A stretch of DNA of 64,000 nucleotides from Diphasiastrum complanatum. Taxonomy: Eukaryota > Streptophyta > Lycopodiopsida > Lycopodiales > Lycopodiaceae. The position numbers and the translations under genes were made by a program. This document shows positions 1 to 13,737 of this stretch, piece by piece. How positions within the stretch are numbered: the stretch's first letter is position 1; each line of letters begins with the position of its first letter. The stretch lies in the NCBI GenBank assembly GCA_029204225.1, contig CM055108.1, positions 23,902,749 to 23,966,748 on the forward strand, given 5' to 3'. The notes beneath the pieces are model-generated. The model was given only the letters and a program-made list of their open reading frames with translations. It made no database searches and was not told where the DNA came from.

Positions 1-597
1 AAGACTTGGTGTGAACACGTGTGCTGGTATCAGAGCAAATCCATGCTATACTGACCCAAGTGACCCTTACAACGTAAGGTATGTCACGCACTGCTGTTCA
101 TATCCATGCTTTCCAATCGTATCTCACCAAAAGTCTAAAGTAACACTAATAGAGGAAAGGTGAAGTGTTACCCTAAATGTAATATCAGAATGATATAATA
201 TCCACGGTATAAGACACTATATAGGAAAGATGTCATTAAAACAGAGTAAGCGACTACCAGTGTTTATATTGGGTAATAGGGTAGCTCCGTGCCATTCTAC
301 TCCCTAAGTATAAACTATGATTCTTACGCATATCCATGTTGTCTAAGATCATAATATTGGAGTCCTTACTGTTACTTTTAGTGACCAAATCTTATTTCCA
401 GTTATTTTTGTTTGATTTAAGTGTGGTCTTATGTCGTTACTTACTTTCGAACAAGGGAAGTCGAAAAGCGGAAAGAAAAGCGGAATGAATGAATAAACTT
501 ATGTAGAGTGAATGTCTATTATAGTTTTAATGAAACCAAAACCACCATGCTTACCGAAGTTGTGAAGAGTAAATTTAAACTCGAAAGGTGTACCTGA
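1..597. repeat. Inverted-repeat arm 1
   Basis: This stretch is the reverse complement of 1442-2046 with a few substitutions and small indels, so the two form a roughly 600-bp inverted repeat around an 844-bp loop. The first bases of the window pair with bases ending at 2046, so the arm may continue to the left of the window. Pieces of the arm, such as the 'aaagcatggat' and 'gcaaatccatgc' segments, also occur near 22.2-22.5 kb in the 5' region of the Penelope-like family. I therefore read it as terminal sequence of that family. No coding potential is seen in the arm. Confidence 0.85.
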
Positions 598-624
598 ATA
601 GTTGTAGACATAGCTTCTTGAGAG

Positions 625-1440
625 GCAACCATAGTATTTTTTAACCTGACTGAGTTCCGCGAAGTGAGCATATTGCTTTTTTGAAAGGTTATGCAAAAAG
701 CGTTTTATACGACATCTTACAACGCAGAGATCCAGTTGGTTGCATACCTTTTAGTACTGAGTAGTTGGTTCAGGAAAGAACCAAGTATTCTAACAAAGCT
801 GGAGCAGTATGAGAAAGCTATAGCCTGAGATATCATTAGCTTCATACTATGAGATCACAGAATCTACGACTGCTTCTAAAGAGAGCACATAAGTAAGAGT
901 TATGCATGCAAGAGTCCATCCTTCCATCGCTGGTTGGAGGAGGCTAAAAAAGTGAAAAATACTATGAGTACATAGCACAAGTTCAAGGTCCATCGCTGGA
1001 CAGTTAGCCATGCATGAGTAAATGGTATTATCAATAGTAGAAATGTTCATTATATATGACAAGGCATCCTCCACAAGATTAGATTGATCGTTAGGAAAAG
1101 GAGTAAAATCTGGACTGTTAAGTCATTTTGTGGCCAAATTTCGCACAAATAATCTACACATGAGACAGGGATTATGTTGTATTTTATCAATTCCATTAAC
1201 GTATAGAGAGTTCGTAAGCCAAAGTAGTTCATCCTTTGCAATCTTATTTTTGGAAAAAGATTCAGTGTTTCCATGAAGCCATTTTCCCTTTCTAATATAA
1301 CTTAAAGCGATATTTTTGCAAAAGGTAGCATGTTCCTTTTTAGTTTTACTGTCTACAGCATCGTAAGAAAGTAAGAATTCCATAAGTTTAAACCATCCAT
1401 AATAAAGCTCCAAAGCGAGATCATTAGGGCCCTTTTTGGA
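625..1440 (-). pseudogene. Penelope-like retroelement fragment, region upstream of RT
   Basis: The loop between the two inverted-repeat arms holds a broken minus-strand reading frame. The best part, 1413 to 1123, includes the segments YVNGIDKIQHNPCLMC and KGKWLHGN. The same residues, slightly changed (YVNGVEKAQHNPCFMC, KTKWLHGM), occur at 25.6-25.9 kb directly upstream of an RT with the YIDD motif, so this is the same protein family. Reading continues toward 847 with frame changes and stops. Assignment to Penelope-like elements is inference from the RT of the 24-26 kb copy. The fragment has no intact start, lacks the RT core and is certainly non-functional. Confidence 0.6.
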
Positions 1441-1441
1441 C

Positions 1442-2046
1442 TCAGGTACACCTTTCGAGTTTAAATTTACTCTTCACAACTTCGGTAAGCATGGTTTTGG
1501 TTTCATTAAAACTATGATAGAATTCACTCCACATAAGTTTATTCATTCATTCCGCTTTTCTTTCCGCTTTTCGACTTCCCTTGTTCGAAAGTAAGTAATG
1601 ACATAAGACCACACTCAAATCAAATGAAAATAGCTGGAAATAAAATTTGGTCACTAAAAGTAACAATAAGGACTCTAGTATTATGATCTTAGACAACATG
1701 GATATGCGTAAGAATCATAGTTTATACTCAGGGAGTAGAATGGCACGGATCTGCCCTACTACCCAGTATAAACAATGGTAGTCGCTTACTCTGTTTTAAT
1801 GACATCTTTTCTATATAGTGTCCTTATACCGTGGATATTATATCATTCTGATATAACATTCAGGGTAACACTTCACCTTTCCTCTATTAGTGTTACTTTA
1901 GACTTTTGGTGAGATACGATTGGAAAGCATGGATATGCTCAGGAGTATGAACAGCAGTGCGTGACATACCTTACGTCGTAAGCGTCACTTGGGTCAGTAT
2001 AGCATGGATTTGCTCTGATATCAGCACACATGTTCACACCAAGTCT
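1442..2046. repeat. Inverted-repeat arm 2
   Basis: This is the second arm of the large inverted repeat, antiparallel to 1-597. Inner boundary: the match starts at 'tcaggtacacc' here and ends at 'ggtgtacctga' in arm 1. It runs on, without the inverted partner in the window, into 2047-2690, which resembles the 5' region of the Penelope-like copy at 21.7-22.3 kb. Confidence 0.85.
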
Positions 2047-2690
2047 TTTGGCTAAATAAAACTCCTAACGGTTTAAAACTTTTCATACTCCTCTTTGATT
2101 AAAACGAACTGATATAGACTTATTGACCGTAAGCTGATCAGTATGGCACTCGCCCTAATACGGTGATATAACGGCTTGGCCTATTGTTAAAACTTTGTAT
2201 GTTTGGGAAGACTGGACTATGTTGTAAAATGCTATTCAAAGCTGTTAAGTAGTATAACTTCTTTTGGACATGAATAACAACTGTCGTTCGACTATGACAC
2301 CTGTCTTCCTCACTAAACTATTTTGAGCGATTTTATTTTGTGGGGGATGGTGGCAGGTATCAGCTGGACATCTTGAAAGTGGTTATGCTTTATGGTGCTT
2401 TCTAGTACTATATTTTACTTTTCAGTTGTACTTTACCTTGTTGGATTATGAATACAGGCTTTTAAGAGCTTCAGTCTTGCTTTGTTAAGAGGAACTAAGT
2501 GGTGTCTTGTAACTCTCTCTCTTGCATTCTGGTGGTGTAAATCCGACTATTCCTTGGTTGGAATAGTACTGAAGCTCTTACCTTTTATCCGATTCATAAG
2601 CTAACAAAGGTCCTTTTTGTATGTTTTAGTCCACAGGGTGGTTTCAAGAAGCTGAAGCTTTGGATTATGGGGAACCTCTACCTTCTCCTA
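2047..2690 (+). repeat. Penelope-like 5' non-coding region
   Basis: Read on the plus strand, this segment matches the reverse complement of about 21,700-22,260. It shares the order of an 'actgatcag...tggc' block, a 'gatacggt' block, and a TC-short-tract followed by 'ggtggtgtaaatccgacta'. It contains no open frame of note. It links arm 2 of the inverted repeat to the coding remnant that starts near 2690. I take it as the untranslated or terminal part of the same element. Confidence 0.55.
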
Positions 2691-3486
2691 ACCTTTTTGT
2701 TCAGACTATTATTTGATGTATGAAGAAGGCTGTTGAGTTACATAATTTTATTATTAATACTGATAGGGCTACTTGTGCTTCTGCTGGACCTGAGGATAAG
2801 ATTCTTTGTCTGTTTGATTTACTAGAGACCATCGACTAGGTAAAGATTTATCTGGAGTTTGTTAAGAAAAAACAATCGTTGAACTTTGTAAAAATCTTTA
2901 TAGTTGTCTTAATGATTTTGCTGAAAAGTTTGAAGAGGAAGAAAAGTTCTGAAATTCACACATCAGAAAAGTGTTTTTGTGCCTAGAAAATGAAAATGGG
3001 ATATCCCCTACTGTCACTACACCTATTGCTTCTGATGCTCCTTCCTCTTCTCACCCGCTTGTTAATATTGACGACCTTGATGAAGACAGCGCCTCTCAGC
3101 TCGAGATCTTTTCTCAAGACATTTGTGATATTGGTGACCTTTTCTCTGTCAATTCAAAAACTGCCAACTCCCTTTTGTGCCTGCTAGAATCATTGAGTTT
3201 AAATCTACTCTCACTTCTTACAAGCTCTGGAGTCTCCCTTCTGTTAATTTCCTCGCACCGATACCTATTGACTTCTGGATTCTGATGACTCATTTGACAG
3301 AAAAAGAATTACAAGTCTGCAAATTGGCTGCTTTGCACAAAAATCCCTCACTTAGACCCCTGTTTCTTTTGATACCATTATCCGCATGAACAAATTTGAA
3401 CCCTCTCGTTGCATGTCTGGGCTAGGACCAGAGGACACTTTGAGACTGGCTTCAATAGAATGAACCTTCACCAAGCCAGAATCGGA
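2690..3486 (+). pseudogene. Penelope-like element, N-terminal coding remnant
   Basis: A decayed plus-strand frame carries LDEDSASQLEIFSQDICDIG, then KLWSLPSVNFLAPIPI and HLTEKELQVCKLAALHKN. All have close counterparts in the minus-strand copy at 21,529-21,140 (LDELNEDSVSQLEIFSQDI, KLWSLPTVNFLAPIPIELW). Further on, in another frame, both copies share a G-H-F-x-T-x-F-x-R-M-N segment. The conserved protein spelling across two diverged copies shows that this was a real protein. I do not recognise the domain. Its position ahead of the YxNGxxKxQHNPCxMC region suggests the N-terminal part of the retroelement protein. Frameshifts and stops make it a pseudogene. Confidence 0.55.
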
Positions 3487-3926
3487 GCAACCATAGTATT
3501 TTTTAACCCGACTGAGTTCTTACTCTTTTAGAACATAAGAAAGCCAAAAAATCGTGAAGTGAGCATATTGCTTTGAAAAGTTATGCAAAAAGCATTTTAC
3601 ACGACATCTTACAACGCAAAGATCCAGTTAGTTGCATACCTTTTAGTACTGAATAGTCGGTTCAGGAAAGAACCAAGTATTCTAACAAAGCTGGAGCAGT
3701 ATGAGAAAGCTATAGCCTGAGATATCATTAGCTAGATACTATGAGATCACAGAATCTACGACTGCTTGTAAAGAGAGCACATAAGTAAGAGTTATGCATG
3801 CAAGAGTCCATCCTTCCATCCCTGGTTGGAGGAGGATAAAGAAGTGAAGAATACTATGAGTAGATAGCACAAATTCAAGGTCCATCGCTGGACAGTTAGC
3901 CATGCATGAGTAAATGGTATTATCAA
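3487..3926 (-). repeat. Direct duplicate of 625-1034
   Basis: About 440 bp here repeat 625-1034 in the same orientation with scattered differences and one roughly 30-bp insertion ('cttactcttttagaac...'). The joins are sharp at 'gcaaccatag' on the left and 'tatcaa' on the right. On the minus strand both copies encode the same short frame (DNTIYSCMANCPAMDLE...). Because the preceding N-terminal remnant is plus strand and this block is minus strand, the locus has been rearranged by inversion as well as duplication. Confidence 0.8.
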
Positions 3927-4662
3927 CTAAAGACGAGACCATCCTCCTATCCATCGCTGGAACAGCAGGGTCTCTATGTGTGGATTCGGTGTTTAAACGT
4001 GAGTTTATCATGTCAATGCAATCCATCGCTGGAAAGCACAAAGCATTATTAATACATCATCTTCGCAAAAATCAAAAGGAGGGCCAAAGACAAAGGGAAA
4101 AAAGAGAGTATGACCGGATGACCAAGTGGGCAAAGGACCAAGAGCTAAATAAAATTAGCCATGGGGCTTCCTATTAGCCACATGGGGGAAAAAGCAAATC
4201 ACCTTTGATGCGAAGAAAAATGAGGAGGCCAATAAAAGGGAGCTATGGGTATTTGGACCATAAATAGAGCAAAGCATCAATTATAAGTAAGCATGGCAAT
4301 CGTGTGTATCTTTTACCTTCAAAATTGTAAGGATCCCAGACTAAACAAGCCTCCTTGGTGAAAATCATTCTGCCATTTTTGTAATGCTGATTCGTGGTGA
4401 GTTTTGAGAGAGCTGGCCTGCTCAGAGTTTTCTCTTCCGATTTGGAGTACTTGTTTAATAGAAGTATCCATGCTATGGGGGGTGCAATTGCTTTATAATC
4501 ACAGTGATATGAGAGAAATCATCATGCCAAAACCATGTGTGTGAGGGACTGTTACTGTTGGTTGAGAGCTTCCTATTGAAATCATGTTGCTGAGAGGCAA
4601 TAATTTGGAGATCATGGTACCAAGCATTCAGAAAATGCTTGTTCTGTCAGATAACCTACTTT

Positions 4663-4854
4663 TGCAAAGCATCCCACTAAAACAGGGCTGCAGTAAGTAA
4701 CTAAGATCTTGTTTTCTGAAATACCAGAGGTGGATACACTACCCAAACCAACCTCTTTTAGAAAACTGTTCTTGCCATATGGAAGAGCTTTGAGGCTCGT
4801 GAAGGTGCTGGCCATAGAATCCAGGGAGCAAGCCACCTGAGCGTGCGCTGCCAT
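4663..4854 (-). CDS. Possible first exon with transit-peptide-like N-terminus
   Basis: A minus-strand frame starts at an ATG in good context (GAATGG) and begins MAAHAQVACSLDSMASTFTS, rich in Ala, Ser and Thr with few acidic residues, like a plant plastid transit peptide. A possible splice donor (AAAA|GTAGGT) falls near 4663, and the frame otherwise ends at 4612. No downstream exon was identified and I do not recognise the product. It may be a chance frame or a gene fragment. Confidence is low. Confidence 0.15.
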
Positions 4855-6699
4855 TCAATTCCTTCCTGAATGGTCAGTATCTGCCTAGTGCGCATACCTC
4901 GTTTTTTATCCCAACGACTGAGCAAAATCTGTTAGTCAATTAGCTATGCCTTGAAGAGAAGGCTGGCTCTATGAGGAAGGAGAAGAACGAGAGAGCACAG
5001 AAACTCACGAACTTTGATTATGGTTCTGCGGTTTCCTCATCAGTCCATGAAGTCTTCACTCCATGAATACACCATTTCTTCACGAGAGTTAGAGTACCTC
5101 AGGTTTCAATGTTGGCAAATGATTTCCTTCTCTAGCAAGCGTAGAACATGCTAAAAGCCTTGAAGCTGTTCGATCTCATTGCAATCCAGCGTACTTCCAT
5201 AGCGCGCTACCTGTCTCCCATCATTTTCTAGGAGGTTATCAATGATCTGCCTCAGCCCCTGCACACTCCTCTGGGTTCCCTTTGCATCAGATCCAACGCA
5301 CACTCTCTGAGTTTCTACGGGCCAGCGAGTTTTTTTTACTTGTAAAGTTGAAAAAGAAGAGCGAGTAGAGAACGCGACCTATAGTTCTGCCCATAGAGCG
5401 CTGGAACGCGACCTAGTTCGTGGCCCAGTAGCGCGAGCTATAAGTTCAAAAACCTGAAATCAGAACAAGAAAGAGGAAGGAACCGTGGGTGAATTGAAGG
5501 GCCTCTAACATATGGTTACAAGTGTCAATTGCGGTGAGACAGTTTAGGGGTCCGATTAGCCTGAGGTATACACTTTCCTCAACACTGGTTTTGTGTCATT
5601 TCATAGATCTGACATCTTTTAAATGCAGCATATGGTTGGTACATTTAGTAGAGTAACATGCAAAGAGTATATAGTTGTCCGCATTTCAATACTTAGTTGA
5701 ACTCTTTATGCCAGTGTTAAGAAATGACTAACCCACATTGGCATTGTGAAGTTGCTTTGAAGTCGACTTTCTTATAGTATGTGCATGTCATAATATAGCC
5801 ACATGTTGAAGTATTCTTTAGAGTGAATGACTTAAGTAACGTTCGGATGAAATTATCAATACGTAGTATGTGCTGTGTTTTTTAAAAAAGTAAAAGAAAA
5901 AGAGATTGTGCATAAACTCCTTGTGGTTTTCCACCTTGTCGATAAGTGTAATTAGGTTATCTCATGGCCTAATCTTGTGCCTAAAACAAAAAATTGGGAA
6001 TGTCCATAAAGTCTTAGTGTTTAGCTTAAACGTGTGTCTCCTCATCGTAAGTTGTAAAGTTGCAAGTGATGGAATGTGTATGACATGTGTGAATGCATTG
6101 TGATTTACGTTTTAGGATGAGTACTATGCCCCAACCTCTTGGAATATAGAGGGAGGGATAACTGAGACCTAAAGAGGTGGAATATCCTCTTGGGTCTAGG
6201 AATTAACATTGAATCAATTTTTATTCCTCACATACAATTTTTAGTGTGCCGTTGGAATATATGGGCACTAGAGGATTCACGGACCCGGGTCCATGCACTA
6301 GCACGAGCACATCAGTGTATATAGGATCATTTGGAAAATCGAGAAAAAGCAAAAAACAAAAATTGAAAAATCTGCAAAAAACCAAAAAGATACGACTATA
6401 GATAAGCATCACATAACAACAGATGCTATCATTATTGACTTTAAGGAGAGGATTTATCAAAACGTTGAATGAGTCAACTTTTGTACTTTCTTTAGCAACA
6501 AAACCACATCATGATATGATGAAAGGATGGTACATTTCCTAGAATCATCTTTGGGGGAGAACCACAATGATAAGTCATAATCAGACCCATACTGATCCAA
6601 GCAAGTGAGTGTTCAATGTAAGGGGGTAAAAGATGTTATCAATGGAATTATTGAGTGAAGAGAGGAATGGATTGGATAGTGGAATGTTCTAAAAGTTCA

Positions 6700-7640
6700 G
6701 TAAAGTATATGATAACTATGAGACTGAATTAGAACCTGATCCACACCTTCTAGAGTTGTTGAGAATCTTAAATACTTCACCCAAGCTGAGAGGGAATCTT
6801 TGCTATTAGAACAGTGCCACTATGTAACGCCACATAGTGAGGGCATGAATGATGAATGCCGACCACGATGATATTGTCCTATACTTCGATTCACCGAAAT
6901 CTATGTGACCATAATAGGACTCGATACCACAGTATGTGGGCTTCGAACTAGAGACTTAGCACTTGAAGTTGACAACGAGGGATTTCGGGTAAGGGCCACA
7001 CTATACATCAAAATAAATCAGCAATGGAAATTAGTGACCACACGGACCTTACAGTTGCAATCTATTGAGCAAGCATTGACCCCAATAGACTTTCCATGAC
7101 AAGTACGGCTTTACGTGACCTTCCCCGGCCAAGAGACTTCTGTCAGATAGTGTGACAGCCCTTATGTCCAGCGTTTCCTCATCCCAGGCGTTCGATTACT
7201 TCGAATCAAACATAGAGTCGATGATCCAACCCCAACTGTGGAAGAGCCAACTTCTACACTTGATGTTAGTAAACGGTCTAGGCAGTCATGGAAACATTTG
7301 AAGAACCACATTATGAATGGAATACACTTTGGTCCACAAAGATTTTGTTTAGTGTTACGTGTTTTAGGGCCTGCCAATATAGATATCATATCCTTTGACA
7401 CCACATCTCGAGAGATTCATATTGGAGACATTGTCGTTGAGATAAATACTCATCCTAACCACAGTTTACATACAAGAACATCATCGTTGGGTAGCACAAG
7501 TTGTCTCAATGCGAATCAACAGTACGCTAGCTGCCCTTGGATTTGTATAAGCACTAATACGAAACCGATCTCCCGTTGGTCACATCTCTGAGAGCTTGGA
7601 GACCTCTCATTGACCCGGGAGTACGGGGTGATCTGTGGGG
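6700..7640 (+). pseudogene. Unrecognised decayed coding region
   Basis: Consecutive plus-strand frames (best pieces 6905-7099 and 7238-7591, same frame with two stops between them) read like real protein, with balanced composition and segments such as GFRVRATLYIKINQQWKLV and QRFCLVLRVLGPANIDIISF. Stops and probable frameshifts interrupt it. I cannot place it in a family, and no other copy is obvious in the window. A degraded transposon or pararetroviral-type protein is possible but unsupported. Confidence 0.25.
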
Positions 7641-9607
7641 CCCTCATGATTGGAAGTGATCAGACTCTGATTACTCGCATAAGGACAGTGTGGGTCCTTT
7701 CCTCGTTAAGGCATTTTTGCTGGACCAATCCCTAGTCAAAATATGCTCGAACATACTCCATAAAACATCTCTTTTGTGTCGCGAGAGCAATATCATCTCA
7801 TATAGTTATGTGTATTGTTATCAATGCATCCTATTGTAAAGAGCCATAAATATAGGTTTATATATGTGGTGAAGACATCTCTTGAGAACTACCCATCCTC
7901 CAACAAGTAGGCAACACACCTCCTTATATACTAATTATTTAATACGACAATGATAGGTTAAAATTGGATGTTTCTCATTGGTAGAATTCCTTTTAACAAG
8001 AGATATTATATACTCTACTTTTGTACTAAGATGGCATTCCTACACAAGTATTCTATTCGTCTAGAGTTTCATAGCATTGGCTATTTCTTAAAGCAAGTCT
8101 TTTGTTATCCCATATACCATGTACGTAAAACTTTCCAGCAAACCCTAATAGTATATTTTCATACAAAACATCTTCCGCTATAGAATGACATATGATTCAA
8201 GCAAATTTTGGACAGCATAACATGCTAATGCATTCATCTATTTCACATTTGAAAACAACATACGAAGGGGTGACCTACTATGCCCATCTACAAATGTTAA
8301 GAGTCAATATGTAATGAGAACCAGGAGCTGGAAGGGTAGACAGCTGCCTTTTTGGTACAGCACCCTCATATGTGTGTAAATAAGCAATATTATAGTGAAA
8401 AAATGGTGGAAGGAAGGGTGGCCACCTATGTTTCTGATATGCCACCAATCCAGCCATGCTTATGATCATAATCATTACTAAAAACCACATATGGTAGGGG
8501 GGCCATCTACCAAAATGGTAGTGCACCCACATACACATGTATATTATCAATATTGCTTCAAAGAGCAGTGTACTACTGCGAATTCCTTCAAGGAACACTA
8601 TCGACTACCTACAGTTCATATAGCATTGTTTTATAGTGTGGAACATACCTTCAAAATGAGTCCAACACCTTGCTGAGACAACACCCTACAACAATCACCA
8701 AATTTGCTTCCTAAAAAGCTTTGAATGACTGTCTATCAAATTTCATCATCACATATGGTAGCCTACCTGTGAAAAATACAGATCCTAAGTGGATCTAAAC
8801 TCCAAGATCATTGGCTTGAATGCTTGCACTCCAAACTACATAAGCTAGGAATTGGCAACACATTCTATGCTACCTAGAATGCAAAGAACTTGATCAAAAA
8901 GCATTTATCACAAATGGAAACTTCCATAAACATCAAGTGCGGCCCAAAATAGCATTATACAGTCCATAATACATCAGCCTACCACTTTTGGAAAGCACCT
9001 AAGATCATACACACAAAGCTTGAACTCAATCACTACACAATGCCAACAATGGAAGGAGAACCCAATAGAAAAATCTCTCATTAAGCAAATGAATACAATG
9101 GATCTGCTCCAACCTGTTTCTCCACGGCCTACCTGCTATATATAGCTGAGAGAGATGACTCTCTCTCCTCTCTCTAGACCCTCCTTACCTAAAATATGCC
9201 CTATATAGGTAAAATTGGCATATATGTCCAAAATACATGAAAATGGACTCATTTCGAAGGTCTTGAAGTTTGACACTTCTTCATACTGAAAAAATACACT
9301 TACTAAAAATATCTAGACCTGTTTCACACGTGTGAAAAGTCAGATCCTAAACTATGTGCCATTTTTAGCAATTTTGGCCTAAAACTAGACAAGGAAATGT
9401 TGACAATTTTCACATACCAATCCAAACAACATAAGAAACATCTACTGTTTGCAAATGTGTGCCAAACGAGAACAAAGTACATGAGCATGATGTCAATTAG
9501 TCATACCAATACTTGTAATGGGTCCAAGCTTCTTTACCAAGGTGTTACTCTTCCACAAGCCTTCGTAGGTTCAATAGATGCAAATTCCTACCTGGACTTG
9601 GTCACAG

Positions 9608-10630
<1,023 letters not shown>

Positions 10631-12022
10631 TGATGGGGCAAGGTAGAAGGAAGAACGAGAACGGAGAAGAGAGCAGGAATATTGCGGAATAGCTCTCCCA
10701 TTTTAATCGGCTGCTAGGTGTAAAAACAGTCTAGTAAACAGCTTATGCTAAAGATAATTACAGCTTTATGTGTTCTGATTGCCCAACAGGATCTTAAAAA
10801 TCAGTTCATACTCTAAAACAAGAGTACGGTCCACCGAAGAGACTAGAGATAGTTTGTGTGTGGTACTACTGAAATCAGATTCAATGTGAAGTATAGTTCT
10901 GAAATAAATGGAAGAGCAATATGATATCGCGAGTTCCTCAGGCGTCAAAGACAGCCATCGCCTGATCAGAAACTGAGGACTCGTAGACGTCTGTGTTTAG
11001 ATCAGAGTGAGTATACAAGCGCGATCAAAACAACAATGAAAGTGCATTCAATCACAACAAGCATTCATCTACGTTGTACACAGATAAAGACATGTTGCTG
11101 CTATATTACACTGAAGCACAATACAAATAGCAATTACAAAAAAAAATTGATGGCATAACTAGGAGGCTCAAATAATACGTCTCATGGACGGAACAACTAC
11201 TAATCTGTGCTTGGATGATCTATTTATAGATTTCATCTGTGTATTAATTACATTTAATGTTTGTCACCTGGTTGGAAAACCATTGTACTTGGAAGTATAT
11301 GGCTTCTATGACAACTATACATAGTGTATACGATCAACAAATCAGGATCGTTGATGCGGACGAGGACGTTGCAAATTTTTGTCACTTCGCATGGTGTTTC
11401 GTGAAGTGGCGTGGGAACGAACCTTGTTGCCCTTAGAAAAGCGAAGATGTCTTAACAGTAACTTTCTCGTGCTTTTCGGAAAGAGCGAAGAAGCCGAAGG
11501 TACCTTTAAAACAACTTGAAGGTGTCCTTAAAAAGTTGGCGAAGGTGCCTTTAACAGTTTAACTCTTAAAAATAGAAGACCTTCTGAAATTTATCTTTTC
11601 TCACATTTTTTGGAACGATGCGAAAAAGCCAAAGGTGATGAAAAATAGTAAAACTTTTGAACTGCGAACACGTTAACTTCTTCAAAATAATTGAACGGAA
11701 GAAGTCGAAGGCAAGTTTCACAGTTTTCGGAAAAGTGCAAAAAATGCGAACTGTGTGACACTTAGTGCATTTTTGCCTACTATTTGAAAAATAATGTAAA
11801 TCTGCAGACTTGTTCTAAATGCAAGTTTGTGAAAGTCCTTGAAGATGGCCAAGTCTTCAATGACTTCAAATTATCAAACTTAACATCTGAACTTAAATTT
11901 ATAATAAGATTGGTTATCCTTTGCTGGCGATCAACCGGAAGTCCGTTGTAGACATTCTTCAAGTAATTGGCTATCTAAGTTATGATTCACCAAGGAGGCA
12001 ACTGTGGGCTTAATTTCCAACA
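10631..12022 (-). repeat. Copia 3' LTR
   Basis: A 1392-bp LTR. On the element strand it begins TGTTGGAAATTAAGCC and ends TGCCCCATCA, so it has canonical TG...CA ends. Relative to the other LTR it lacks about 200 bp near 11,430. The U3-like half carries repeated small hairpins of the type 'cgcatt...aatgcg', each near a 'gccgaaggt' or 'gccaaaggt' block. Confidence 0.9.
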
Positions 12023-12034
12023 GTTCCCCTTAAG
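12023..12034 (-). other. Copia polypurine tract
   Basis: On the minus strand the bases just before the LTR read 'cttaaggggaac', a purine-rich run directly abutting the LTR's TG. This is the expected position for priming of plus-strand DNA synthesis. Confidence 0.75.
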
Positions 12035-12035
12035 A

Positions 12036-13340
12036 TCACGGTTGGTGCTTTGGTAACTTCGTTAGGTTCAGCATGTTAAAGAACTTCTGATGCTTGATCC
12101 TGGGAAGTGCTTTGGTGAAGATGTCTGCGACCAATTCTGTTGTGGAGCAATATTGAAGGATCACTTGCCCTGAGAAGACTTTCTCCTGAATGAAATGATG
12201 CTGGATTTCTATGTGTTTGGATTTGCCATGAAATTTGGGATTCAATGACAGTGAAATACAGCTCATGTTGTCACACAGAATGGTGGTAGTATTACACTGA
12301 GTGTGATGTAAGTCATCAAGTAACAACCTGATCCATATAGCTTCTTTTGAAGCTCGACATGCTGCAATGTACTCTGTCTCTGTTGAAGAAAGCGCGACTG
12401 ATTTCTGCTTCCTTGAATTCCACAAAATTGGTCCCGTTGCCAGATAGAAACAAAACCCGGAGGTGGATTTTTTGGTAGAAACTGTTCCTGCCCAATCTGA
12501 ATCGGAATAGCCTCACAGTTGGGTCGATAGCATTTCCATTGTAACATAAGATGTGATCTAAACTTCCCTGAATATATCTCATCACTCTCTTCAATGCTTT
12601 CCAATGAGAGATCCTGGGATTAGACATGAATTGACTTAATGTGCTAACAATGTATGCTAAATCTAGTCTAGTACACAACATTGCATATAATAGAGATCTG
12701 ATTAGTGAATGATAAGGGTATTTCGCTAACTCGCGTACTTCACTATCAGTCTCAGCACAATAAGGTTTAGTCAATACTATACTTGGATCCATTGGAGTAT
12801 CAATTGGTTTGCAATCAGACATATGAAATTTTTCTAAAATGTCTTTTAGATATGCTTGCTGACTAAGATAGATCTTCTTATGAAGTCTATCTCTAGTAAT
12901 ATCAATTCCTAGCAAAGAATGAGCAGTCCTAAATCAGTCATGTCAAACTCCTTTGACAGATCACTCTTAGTAGTGTGCAGAATAGAAGTGTCGTTAGACA
13001 AAATAAGCGCATCATCTACGTAAAGAGCTATGTGAACTGAATTGGTGCCTATATGCTTGGAATAAACATAACGGTCAGCTGAATTGTTTGCAAATCCCAA
13101 TTGGATGAGATAAGAGTTGATTCTATCGGACCATGCTCTTGCGGCCTGTTTCATACCGTAGATTGCTTTGTGCAGCTTGCACACTTTGTGCTCTTGGCCT
13201 TTGACTTCAAATCCTTCCGGTTGGAAGGTATACAGTTCCTCTTCGACGTTGTCGTTGAGAAATGTTGTCTTGACATCCATTTGGTGTATTTCGAGGTCTT
13301 TGGCAGCTGCTAATGCGATCAGAGTCATGATTGACTGCAT
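12036..13340 (-). pseudogene. Copia reverse transcriptase and RNase H remnant
   Basis: From 13,340 downward the frame spells the copia RT core: QMDVKTTFLNDNVEEELY, then YGMKQAARAWSDRI, then the catalytic YVDDALILSND. A second frame (12,915-12,316) continues with GIDITRDRLHKKIYLSQ and the connection domain. RNase H follows at 12,425-12,036 with SSTETEYIAACRASKEA, SKHIEIQHHFIQEKV and the end motif DIFTKALP. At least two frame changes and a stop upstream of 13,340 prevent a full product. The domain order and motifs are those of Ty1/copia Pol. Confidence 0.9.
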
Positions 13341-13737
13341 CTTAATGACAGGACTGAATATTTATTGGTAATCCACTCCTTGGACTTGAGTGAATCCTTT
13401 AGCCACCAGCCGTGCTTTCCATTTAGCAATGTAACCATCAGAGTTGATCTTCTTCTTGAAGATCCACTTGTTGTCGATAACTCTCTTGTGAGTGGGGAAG
13501 TCGACCAGTGTCCAGGTCTAATTCATCAAAAGTGAGCTATACTCGCTTTCCATAGATTCTTGCCACTTCACAGCACCCTTGGAGTTAATTGCTTTAGCTA
13601 GGCTCTCTGGTTCTTCAGATGAAGTCTAGAATGATTGAGGTGTATACCTCTCAGAAACTGTCCGAGTCATAAGGATTTGCAGACGTTCTGTTGACCGGGA
13701 TGCACTGATTCTTCTTCTTGAACTTCTCCATATCTGC

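Noticed and set aside
8278-8676. Overlapping 106- and 61-codon frames
   Set aside because: Frames on both strands of one repetitive 'catatggtag' patch with no motif or second copy.
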